Notes under the pieces: generated by a model
Seen by the model: only the letters and a program-made list of their open reading frames with translations
Database searches by the model: none
Told to the model about the DNA's origin: nothing
Part shown: one piece after another, positions 1-5,007 of the stretch
Position numbering within the stretch: position 1 is the first letter of the stretch
Layout of the letters: each line of letters starts with the position of its first letter
Assembly (NCBI GenBank): GCA_013812005.1
Contig: JACCUE010000037.1
Span: forward strand, 1 to 5,007
DNA length: 5,007 nucleotides
Source: Thermoleophilaceae bacterium
GTDB taxonomy: Bacteria; Actinomycetota; Thermoleophilia; Solirubrobacterales; Thermoleophilaceae
Reading direction: 5' to 3'
Program-made: the position numbers and the translations under genes

Positions 1-175
1 CTCCGCACTCGAGGTCCTCCACGCGCAGGAGGCCGAAATGGTGGCCCTCGACACAGAAGGTCCGGGCGCTGGTGGAGAGCACGGTGATCTCGCAGGGGCT
101 GTCTGTCTCCACCCAGAAGACGGCGCACTTCTCTCCCACATAGCGCAGCAGCGGTCCCAGGATCAGCTCGGCCAT
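1..175 (-). CDS. PhoD-like alkaline phosphatase/metallophosphatase family protein, N-terminal fragment (runs off left edge)
   Basis: Reading the minus strand from the ATG at 175-173 gives 58 codons with no stop up to the window edge, so only the N-terminus is present. The protein begins MAELILGPLLRYVGEK and continues with VFWVETDSPCEITVL, ARTFCVEGHHFGLL and RVEDLECG. I recognise this pattern (LGPLLRYV, a W-V-E-T-D strand, then a G-H-H turn) as the beta-rich Ig/fibronectin-like N-terminal domain found ahead of the PhoD-type metallophosphatase domain in many actinobacterial proteins. The metal-binding catalytic domain would lie outside the window, so the enzymatic activity is inferred from the family only. 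No signal peptide or twin-arginine motif is visible at the N-terminus, unlike classical exported PhoD, so a cytoplasmic location is possible. The start is supported by an AGGA Shine-Dalgarno sequence 7 nt upstream. The gene is transcribed divergently from the proline genes. The family call rests on remembered family sequences. Confidence 0.72.
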   Translation of the reverse strand, partial: MAELILGPLLRYVGEKCAVFWVETDSPCEITVLSTSARTFCVEGHHFGLLRVEDLECG

Positions 176-181
176 GCTGTA

Positions 182-187
182 TTCCTA
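182..187 (-). promoter_or_regulatory. Ribosome binding site of the PhoD-like gene
   Basis: On the minus strand the bases read TAGGAA. The AGGA core (186-183) sits 7 nt before the ATG at 175-173. This is good Shine-Dalgarno spacing and supports that start codon for the leftmost partial gene. Confidence 0.6.
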
Positions 188-236
188 TCCGATGAGGGCG
201 CGCATTGCGCTCGGTCGTTCGTCCAGGGAGAGACGC

Positions 237-240
237 GGAG
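237..240 (+). promoter_or_regulatory. Ribosome binding site that favours the TTG start of proline dehydrogenase
   Basis: GGAG at 237-240 lies 6 nt before the TTG at 247 but 15 nt before the in-frame ATG at 256. A second purine run (GGGAGAG, 226-232) lies further upstream. The spacing favours initiation at TTG 247 (MQAMPHGEE) over ATG 256 (MPHGEE). The two products differ by only three residues. No convincing -35/-10 promoter could be picked out of the 71-bp divergent spacer (176-246), which must nevertheless carry both promoters or lie downstream of them. Confidence 0.45.
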
Positions 241-246
241 TAGCGT

Positions 247-1629
247 TTGCAGGCGATGCCCCACGGCGAGGAGCTGCTGACCCGGGTCGGACGCGACCTC
301 CACGCGGCCCTGCCCAGCCCCTCGCGCCATCCGATCAAGGCGCTGGACGCAAAGGGAATGGAGCTGGCGTCTCGCGACGCCGAGTTGCGCGCCGCGTTGT
401 TCCGGCTGGTCGACGTGACGCCGGCCTGCCGCTCGCTCGACGACCTCGCGCGACACCTGGCCGAGTACGTCGAGGAGGTCGACGAGCGCCCTCAGGCGCT
501 GGAGGCCGCCATGCGGGTGGCCCACACCGCACCGGGCCGGCGAGCGCTCGGAGCCGCCGCCGCGACCGGGGTGCGCCATATGGCCCACCGTTTCATCGTC
601 GGCGAGTCGCCGCAGGCTGCCCTCGGCGTGCTCGGCGACCTGTGGAAGGAGGGGTCGGCGTGCTCGGTGGATCTGCTCGGAGAGGCCACCTTCACCCGTG
701 AGGAGGCCGACCGCTACGCCGCTCGCTGCGATGAGGCCCTCGAGGTGCTCAGCGTCGCGGCCGGCTCCTGGCCGGGGCGGCATCTGCTCGAAGCCGACTC
801 TGCGGGACCGCTGCCGAGAGTCAACCTGTCGGTCAAGGTGTCGGCGCTCACCCCGCTCATGCGTCCCGACGCTCCCCACGTGGGGCGCGAAGACGCCGCG
901 CAGCGGCTGCGGCCGCTGCTGCGCCGCGCGCAGGATCTCGGCGCGCATCTTCACATCGACATGGAGTCGCTCGACGCGCTGGAGACCACCATGGAGCTGG
1001 TCTTCGAGCTGCTCGACGAACCCGAGTTCAGCGACGGGCCGTCGGCAGGGGTGGTGCTGCAGGCATATCTGCGCGACTCTGGGCAACAGCTCGACCGGAT
1101 ACTCGAATGGGCCAGGGCGAGCGCGCGGCGGCCGCCGTTGACGGTTCGGCTGGTCAAGGGCGCCTACTGGGACCACGAGGTGGTCGAGGCCCGCCGGCAC
1201 GGCTGGACGCCGCCGGTATTCGAGGTCAAGGCGGAGTCCGACCGCAACTTCGAAGAGCTGACGCGGCGGCTGCTGGACAGCCGACCGCGGAAGGATGAGG
1301 CAGGGATGCCGAGTCCTTCGAATCCTCTCCTGCGAGTGGCCGTTGCGTCCCACAACATCCGCTCGCTGGCGCACGCCATCGCTCACAACCGCGCGACCGG
1401 TGGGGAGGACCGCGACCTCGAGCTGCAGGTGCTGCGTGGGCTGGGCGACGAGCTGGGGATCGCGATCGCCGCGTCCGGGCTGCGCGTGCGCTCCTACTGC
1501 CCGGTCGGCGACCTGGTGGCCGGGATGGCCTATCTGGTGAGGCGCCTGCTCGAGAACACTTCGAACGACTCGTTTCTCGGCGAGCAGCAGCGCGGGGCTT
1601 CGATCGAAGACTTGCTGGCGGCGCCATGA
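247..1629 (+). CDS. Proline dehydrogenase (PutA-type PRODH domain protein) carrying an in-frame repeat insertion
   Basis: This 460-aa protein is predicted to oxidise L-proline to 1-pyrroline-5-carboxylate with FAD, the first step of proline catabolism. Residues about 30-75 (ELRAALFRLVDVTPACRSLD and following) resemble the helical segment ahead of the barrel in PutA. The FAD-binding (beta-alpha)8 barrel follows, with family signatures LHIDMES (235-241), TVRLVKGAYWD (299-309), VASHNIRS (366-373), RSYCPVGDL (415-423) and the C-terminal LVRRLLENTSNDSF (430-443). No signal peptide or membrane segment is seen. Residues 349-361 (KDEAGMPSPSNPL) come from the 39-bp repeat. They are inserted between helix residues LLDSRP and the strand LRVAVASHN, where family members normally run on directly. 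TTG 247 is chosen for its GGAG site; ATG 256 is the alternative. The stop overlaps the next gene's ATG as ATGA, indicating translational coupling to P5C dehydrogenase. Enzyme identity is confident; whether the insertion preserves activity is unknown. Confidence 0.93.
   Translation: MQAMPHGEELLTRVGRDLHAALPSPSRHPIKALDAKGMELASRDAELRAALFRLVDVTPACRSLDDLARHLAEYVEEVDERPQALEAAMRVAHTAPGRRALGAAAATGVRHMAHRFIVGESPQAALGVLGDLWKEGSACSVDLLGEATFTREEADRYAARCDEALEVLSVAAGSWPGRHLLEADSAGPLPRVNLSVKVSALTPLMRPDAPHVGREDAAQRLRPLLRRAQDLGAHLHIDMESLDALETTMELVFELLDEPEFSDGPSAGVVLQAYLRDSGQQLDRILEWARASARRPPLTVRLVKGAYWDHEVVEARRHGWTPPVFEVKAESDRNFEELTRRLLDSRPRKDEAGMPSPSNPLLRVAVASHNIRSLAHAIAHNRATGGEDRDLELQVLRGLGDELGIAIAASGLRVRSYCPVGDLVAGMAYLVRRLLENTSNDSFLGEQQRGASIEDLLAAP
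1290..1328 (+). repeat. 39-bp palindromic repeat, copy 1, in frame inside proline dehydrogenase
   Basis: All 39 bases are identical to 1628-1666, with mismatches on both sides (1289 versus 1627, and 1329 versus 1667). The unit is read as AAG GAT GAG..., giving KDEAGMPSPSNPL, residues 349-361 of proline dehydrogenase. The first 30 nt (1290-1319) can fold: GAAGGAT pairs with GTCCTTC (six Watson-Crick pairs plus one T-G), then GA faces GA, then GGCA pairs with TGCC around a GGGA loop. The remaining 9 nt are GAATCCTCT. Five of six frames through the unit are open; the sixth contains TGA. No flanking duplication is visible at this copy. It is probably a member of a dispersed small-element family, but only two copies can be seen here. 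Confidence 0.9.
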
Positions 1630-3242
1630 AGGATGAGGCAGGGATGCCGAGTCCTTCGAATCCTCTGAAGGATGCGACCGGTCTCGGGGCCTTCATCAAC
1701 GAGCCGGTGCTCGAGCTGCGCCGCGCGCCCGTGCGAGCCTCGCTCACCGCCGCCTTGGAGGAGTTGGACGGGCGCCTGCCCCTGCGCGTGCCGGTGCTGG
1801 TGGGCGGCGAGCGCGGCGCGGACGCCGGCTTCGAGTCCACCGATCCGGCGGTTCCGGAGCGCGTGGTGGCCCAGGCGGGACGAGCCACGGAGTCCCACGT
1901 GGCCGAGGCGGTTGCGGCGGCCGGCCGCGGCGCGCGCGAGTGGGGCGCGCGCAGCGCGATCGAGCGCGCGGTGGTGCTGGTGCGCGCGGCGGCCGCGCTG
2001 CGTGGGCGACGACTCGAGCTGGCAGCGCTGATGGTGCGAGAGTGCGCCAAGCCATGGCCGGAGGCGGATGCCGACGTGTGCGAGGCGATCGACTTCCTGG
2101 AGTACTACGCCAGGGAGGCGCTCTTGCTGGAGCACGGCCCGGCGCTGCTGCAGGTGCCCGGCGAGCGCAACACCATGGGCTACGTGCCGCGGGGCGTGGT
2201 GGCCGTGATCTCGCCGTGGAACTTCCCGCTGGCGATTCCCACCGGCATGGTGGCCGCCGGGCTTGCCACCGGCAACGCGGTGGTGCTCAAGCCGGCCGAG
2301 CAGTCCCCGGGATGCGCGCTCGCGCTCGTCGAGGCGCTGCACGGTGTGGGCCTGCCGCCCGAGGCGCTCTCGCTGCTGCCCGGGTTCGGTGAGGTGGGCG
2401 CGGCCCTTGTGCGCGATCCCGGAGTGCACACGATCGCCTTCACGGGGTCGGGCGCGGTGGGCCTCGACATCGTGCGGGCCGCGGCGGAGACACCCGACGG
2501 GCAGGGACATGTGAAGCGCGTGGTGGCGGAGATGGGCGGCAAGAACTGCGTGATCGTGGACTCCGACGCCGACCTCGACGAGGTGGTGCCGGCGCTGGTG
2601 GATTCGGCATTCGGATTCGCGGGCCAGAAGTGCTCGGCAGCCTCGCGGGTGCTCGTGCACGAGGCGGTGCACGACGAGCTGCTCGAACGCCTCACGGGCG
2701 CGGTCGAGGTGCTTGCCGTGGGCCCCGCCGAGCGCTTCGGCACGGACGTGCCGCCGGTGATCGATCGCGAGGCCGTGGAGCGGGTGGCGGGCTATGTGGA
2801 GGGGGCCGGCCGATCGGGGCGCGTCGCCATTCGCGGCCAGGTGCCGGACGGAGGCTGGTACTGCCCTCCCACCGTGGCCTGCGACCTCGAGCCCGACGCG
2901 CCGGTGCTGTCCGAGGAGGTCTTCGGGCCGCTGCTGACCGTCGAGCGGGCGAGCGGGGTGGACGCCGCCTGCGGTGCGATCGAGCGGCTTCCCTTCGCCC
3001 TCACCGGAGGGCTGTTCTCCCGCAGTCCCGCGACGGTGGCGCGGGTGGCGGCGCGACTCCCGTTGGGCAACCTCTACGTGAACCGGGGCATCACCGGCGC
3101 GATGGTGGGACGCCAGCCCTTCGGGGGCAACCGGCGCTCGGGCATCGGCGCCAAAGCCGGGGGTCCCGACTATTTGCTTCAGTTCACCGAGACCCGCGTG
3201 ATGACCGAGAACACCATGCGTCACGGGCTGGTTGTCGAGTGA
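1626..3242 (+). CDS. pruA: L-glutamate gamma-semialdehyde (1-pyrroline-5-carboxylate) dehydrogenase
   Basis: This 538-aa aldehyde dehydrogenase superfamily protein is predicted to oxidise glutamate semialdehyde to glutamate with NAD+, the second step of proline catabolism. Visible signatures are SPWNF (196-200) and KPAEQ (222-226) for NAD binding, FTGSG (272-276), EMGGKN (302-307) with the general-base Glu302, GQKCSAASR with catalytic Cys336, EEVFGP (430-435) and PFGGNRRSG (498-506). The N-terminal INEPVLELRR followed by a helix and VPVLVGGER resembles the segment that begins the P5CDH half of PutA and RocA proteins, which supports P5C rather than a generic aldehyde as substrate. Position after proline dehydrogenase supports this too. 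The ATG at 1626 overlaps the upstream TGA. An in-frame ATG at 1644, inside the repeat, has better Shine-Dalgarno spacing (GAGG, 5 nt) and would give a 532-aa product. Residues 2-14 derive from the repeat. The pruA symbol follows the usual name for separate P5CDH genes. Confidence 0.93.
   Translation: MKDEAGMPSPSNPLKDATGLGAFINEPVLELRRAPVRASLTAALEELDGRLPLRVPVLVGGERGADAGFESTDPAVPERVVAQAGRATESHVAEAVAAAGRGAREWGARSAIERAVVLVRAAAALRGRRLELAALMVRECAKPWPEADADVCEAIDFLEYYAREALLLEHGPALLQVPGERNTMGYVPRGVVAVISPWNFPLAIPTGMVAAGLATGNAVVLKPAEQSPGCALALVEALHGVGLPPEALSLLPGFGEVGAALVRDPGVHTIAFTGSGAVGLDIVRAAAETPDGQGHVKRVVAEMGGKNCVIVDSDADLDEVVPALVDSAFGFAGQKCSAASRVLVHEAVHDELLERLTGAVEVLAVGPAERFGTDVPPVIDREAVERVAGYVEGAGRSGRVAIRGQVPDGGWYCPPTVACDLEPDAPVLSEEVFGPLLTVERASGVDAACGAIERLPFALTGGLFSRSPATVARVAARLPLGNLYVNRGITGAMVGRQPFGGNRRSGIGAKAGGPDYLLQFTETRVMTENTMRHGLVVE
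1628..1674 (+). repeat. 39-bp palindromic repeat, copy 2, plus the first 8 nt of a further unit, at the gene junction
   Basis: Positions 1628-1666 match 1290-1328 exactly. They are followed at 1667-1674 by GAAGGATG, the first 8 nt of the same unit, so the nonamer TGAAGGATG occurs at 1627-1635 and 1666-1674 with a 39-nt period. This may be a truncated tandem second unit or a target-site duplication. The copy begins at the G of the ATG start of P5C dehydrogenase and supplies the GA of the TGA that ends proline dehydrogenase, so it creates the junction itself. It encodes KDEAGMPSPSNPL as residues 2-14 of P5C dehydrogenase, the same frame as copy 1. The 30-nt hairpin occupies 1628-1657. A second small stem is possible in this copy only: ATCCT (1660-1664) with AGGAT (1669-1673) around CTGA. 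Confidence 0.9.
1635..1638 (+). promoter_or_regulatory. Possible Shine-Dalgarno sequence carried by the repeat, for an alternative P5CDH start at 1644
   Basis: GAGG at 1635-1638 is 5 nt before the in-frame ATG at 1644, and AAGGA at 1629-1633 adds a second purine run. The ATG at 1626 has no clear Shine-Dalgarno sequence (the preceding bases are CTGGCGGCGCC) and would depend on coupling to the upstream stop. Both the GAGG and ATG 1644 fall partly within the predicted repeat hairpin, so they could be occluded when it folds. Whether the site is used is not known. Confidence 0.35.
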
Positions 3243-3694
3243 CTTCCGAGCTGCCCTTCGTCGACGAGCACGCGCTTGTGATCGATGCCCCTCCCGAACC
3301 GGTGTGGGAGGCTCTGCTCGCTTCGGTGGCCCCGGCGTTCGAGGGCCGGGTCTCGGAGAGCGTGGCCCGGCTCCTGGGCTGTGAGCATCCGCGGACGGGA
3401 GGGCCACGGCCGCTCGAGCCAGGATCGACCTTCCCGGGCTTCGTGGTGGCCACGGCGCGGCGCCCGCTGCGGCTGGGGCTTGAGGGCCGGCACCGTTTCT
3501 CGCGCTACCGGCTGGAGTTCGCCCTCGACGACCTTGGTGATTCCCGCACGCGCGTGCGGGCGGGCACATGGGCTGTCTTCTCCGGCCCACACGGACGCGC
3601 CTACCGCGCGGCGGTGATCGGCACGGGCGGGCACCTGGTGGTAGTGCGGCGGATGCTCGGCACCGTGGCCCGTCACGCGCGCCGAGCCGTCTGA
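3239..3694 (+). CDS. Small SRPBCC/START-like fold protein of unknown function, coupled to P5C dehydrogenase
   Basis: A GTG at 3239 overlaps the P5C dehydrogenase TGA as GTGA and opens a 151-aa frame ending at the TGA at 3692-3694. The N-terminus (HALVIDAPPEPVWEALLAS, residues 11-29) has the strand, AP-P-E-x-VW turn and helix that open many SRPBCC (polyketide cyclase/START-like) proteins. The middle (STFPGF, then RHRFSRYRLEFALDD, then TRVRAGTWAVF) fits alternating strands. The end (YRAAVIGTGGHLVVVRRMLGTVARHARR) fits the long C-terminal helix that closes the ligand cavity. No signal peptide or clear membrane segment is seen. The overlap implies co-translation with the proline genes. A cytoplasmic ligand-binding or accessory role is possible, but no function or ligand can be assigned. 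The fold assignment is by pattern only; that the frame is a real gene is supported by the overlap and by a sensible protein sequence. Confidence 0.75.
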   Translation: MTSELPFVDEHALVIDAPPEPVWEALLASVAPAFEGRVSESVARLLGCEHPRTGGPRPLEPGSTFPGFVVATARRPLRLGLEGRHRFSRYRLEFALDDLGDSRTRVRAGTWAVFSGPHGRAYRAAVIGTGGHLVVVRRMLGTVARHARRAV

Positions 3695-3719
3695 GGTTTC
3701 GGGCAGCTCTGCGGTCGGG

Positions 3720-5007
3720 CTACTTCGCGGTCGCCTCGCTCTCGGATTCGACCTCTGACGGCACCTCGATCTCGCGCTTGAGGATCTTGCCGGTCGGGCC
3801 CTTGGGCAGCTCGTCGAGGAACCACACGTGGCGCGGGTACTTGTAGGCCGCCACCTGTTCCTTCGCATAGGCCTTGAGGTCGTCGGCACTCAACTGCTCG
3901 CCCTCCTTCAGGACCACCGCGGCGCCCACCTCCTCACCGAGTTCTTCGTGAGGCACCGCCACGACGGCCGCCTCCTGGATCGCCGGGTGCTCGTAGAGCA
4001 CCTCCTCGATCTCGCGCGGGTAGACGTTGTAGCCGCCGCGGATGATCAGGTCCTTCTTGCGATCGACGATGAAGAAGTAGCCGTCCTCGTCCACCTTGGC
4101 CATGTCGCCGGAGTAGAACCAGCCGTCCTGGATGGCCTCCTTCGTGGCGTCCTCGCGGTTCCAATAGCCCTTCATGATGTTGTGGCCCTTGATCACGATC
4201 TCGCCGACGTCGCCCTGGCCGACCTCGTTGCCGTCCTCATCGACCACCTTCATCTCCACCCCCTTGATCGGCGTGCCGATCGACCCGGCCTTGTTGTCCT
4301 CATTGGGGTGGTTGAACGAAGCGACCGGCGAGGTCTCCGACAGGCCGTAGCCCTCGAGCACCTTGCAGCCGAACTTCTCCTCGAACTTGCGCATCACCTC
4401 TTCCGGCATCGCCGAGCCGCCGGACATGCACAGACGCAGCGTCGACGTGTCGGCCGAGTCTGCGCTCTCGCAGGCCAGCATCGCGTTGTACATCGTCGGC
4501 ACCCCCTGGAAGAGAGTGATCTCGTCGCGCGCGATGATCTCAAGCGCCTTGTCGGGATCGAACCGGGGGATCATCGAGATCATCGCCCGGCCGTGGATGC
4601 CGGCGTTCAGGGTGCAGGTCTGCCCGAACGAGTGAAACAGCGGAAGCGCACCGAGCAGGCGATCGTCGTCGGTGATCTCGCCCAGCTCGTCGGCCGCCAC
4701 GGTGCAGTTCGTGAGCAGGTTCGAGTGCGTCAGCTCGGCGCCCTTGGGCTTGCCGGTGGTGCCCGAGGTGTAGAGGATCACCGCGGTGTCCTCGCCGTCG
4801 CGGTCGGCCATGTCGCGGTCGGGCTCGGTCTCGGCCAGGAGCTTCTCGAACTCGCCCGGCTTGACCAGGATGCACTCGGCTCCCGCGTCCTCGGCGCCCT
4901 CCTCGGCGGCCTCGGCGAAGTCGCCCCAGGCGATCATGAACTCCGCGCCCGGATCCTTGAGATAGAAGCCCACCTCGCGGCCCTTGAGCAGCACGTTCAT
5001 CGGCACG
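3720..5007 (-). CDS. Long-chain fatty acid-CoA ligase (AMP-dependent synthetase), N-terminus beyond the window
   Basis: The minus-strand frame is open from the right edge to the TAG at 3722-3720, giving 428 visible residues. It belongs to the ANL adenylate-forming family, which activates a carboxylate with ATP to an acyl-AMP and transfers it to CoA. Numbering from the first visible codon, it shows the P-loop-like YTSGTTGKPKG (79-89), LPLFHSFGQ (121-129), GVPTMYNAML (168-177), GYGLSETSP (219-227), the hinge region YSGD (298-301) with VDRKKDLI (314-321) and GGYNVYP (324-330), and the catalytic lysine motif PTGKILKREI (404-413). The visible start, PMNVLLKGREV, is an internal family motif, so the GTG and ATG near the edge are not the true start. 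Roughly 80-100 residues should lie outside. The FHSFGQ and PMN motifs favour a medium/long-chain fatty acyl substrate (FadD-like), but specificity is inferred. A short acidic tail (EVPSEVESESEATAK) follows the family's usual end. The gene is convergent with the proline set across a 25-bp gap. Confidence 0.93.
   Translation of the reverse strand, partial: VPMNVLLKGREVGFYLKDPGAEFMIAWGDFAEAAEEGAEDAGAECILVKPGEFEKLLAETEPDRDMADRDGEDTAVILYTSGTTGKPKGAELTHSNLLTNCTVAADELGEITDDDRLLGALPLFHSFGQTCTLNAGIHGRAMISMIPRFDPDKALEIIARDEITLFQGVPTMYNAMLACESADSADTSTLRLCMSGGSAMPEEVMRKFEEKFGCKVLEGYGLSETSPVASFNHPNEDNKAGSIGTPIKGVEMKVVDEDGNEVGQGDVGEIVIKGHNIMKGYWNREDATKEAIQDGWFYSGDMAKVDEDGYFFIVDRKKDLIIRGGYNVYPREIEEVLYEHPAIQEAAVVAVPHEELGEEVGAAVVLKEGEQLSADDLKAYAKEQVAAYKYPRHVWFLDELPKGPTGKILKREIEVPSEVESESEATAK

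Noticed and set aside
163..1386. 407-codon minus-strand frame opposite proline dehydrogenase
   Set aside because: It is a shadow of the real plus-strand gene and also crosses the divergent spacer. Its composition is low-complexity and no family motif is visible.
1560..1572. TTCGAACGACTCG, 12 of 13 bases matching the reverse complement of part of the repeat
   Set aside because: It encodes the conserved NTSNDS portion of the PRODH C-terminal motif, so the family explains it. The match does not extend further.
1290..1674. CRISPR array
   Set aside because: There are only two full units, both inside coding sequence, with a 299-bp coding stretch between them. This does not fit the regular short spacers of a CRISPR.
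2630..3238. Upstream extension of the SRPBCC-like frame into the P5C dehydrogenase gene
   Set aside because: The extension is out of frame with the enzyme and gives a Gly/Arg/Ala-rich nonsense sequence. The sensible protein begins at the overlapping GTG at 3239.
1530..3590. Long open frame of 686 codons on the minus strand opposite P5C dehydrogenase
   Set aside because: It lies antisense to a gene with clear family motifs. Its translation is Arg/His/Gly/Ala-rich, as expected from high-GC third-position bias, and it shows no recognisable domain.
3695..3719. Possible bidirectional terminator between the convergent genes
   Set aside because: Only a 3-bp stem around GCTC can be drawn in the 25-bp gap, with no T-tract, so no intrinsic terminator is supported.
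4999..5006. GTG/ATG near the right edge as the acyl-CoA ligase start
   Set aside because: The residues PMNVLLKGREV form an internal motif about 80-100 residues into the family, so the gene continues beyond the window.

Overview
The window is GC-rich and densely coding, with short intergenic gaps, overlapping start and stop codons, and GTG and probable TTG starts. Together with the family resemblance of the proteins, this suggests a high-GC actinobacterium. A Thermoleophilia/Solirubrobacterales-type lineage is my best guess, but that is inference and was not tested by any search.

Layout. Positions 1-175 (minus) hold the first 58 codons of a gene that runs off the left edge and resembles the N-terminal domain of PhoD-like alkaline phosphatase/metallophosphatase proteins. 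A 71-bp divergent spacer follows. Then comes a three-gene plus-strand set with overlapping ends: proline dehydrogenase (247-1629), L-glutamate gamma-semialdehyde (P5C) dehydrogenase (1626-3242, ATGA overlap) and a small SRPBCC-like protein (3239-3694, GTGA overlap). After a 25-bp convergent gap, a long-chain fatty acyl-CoA ligase gene lies on the minus strand (3720 to beyond 5007, N-terminus missing).

The two dehydrogenases make up the whole proline-to-glutamate pathway. Proline is oxidised to P5C with FAD, P5C hydrolyses to glutamate semialdehyde, and this is oxidised to glutamate with NAD+. Both proteins look like the two halves of a PutA-type bifunctional enzyme rather than unrelated stand-alone enzymes.

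The most unusual feature is a perfect 39-bp direct repeat at 1290-1328 and 1628-1666. It is exactly 13 codons long and is read in the same frame in both genes as KDEAGMPSPSNPL. One copy lies inside the proline dehydrogenase barrel domain. The other lies exactly on the junction between the two genes and is followed by the first 8 nt of a further unit. The first 30 nt of the unit fold into an elaborate hairpin: a 7-bp stem, a GA/GA internal loop, a 4-bp stem and a GGGA tetraloop. Five of its six reading frames are open. It looks like a small mobile or dispersed palindromic element tolerated within genes, analogous to Rickettsia palindromic elements. Removing 1628-1674 on paper joins the two enzymes into a single open reading frame, so the element may have split an ancestral putA fusion.
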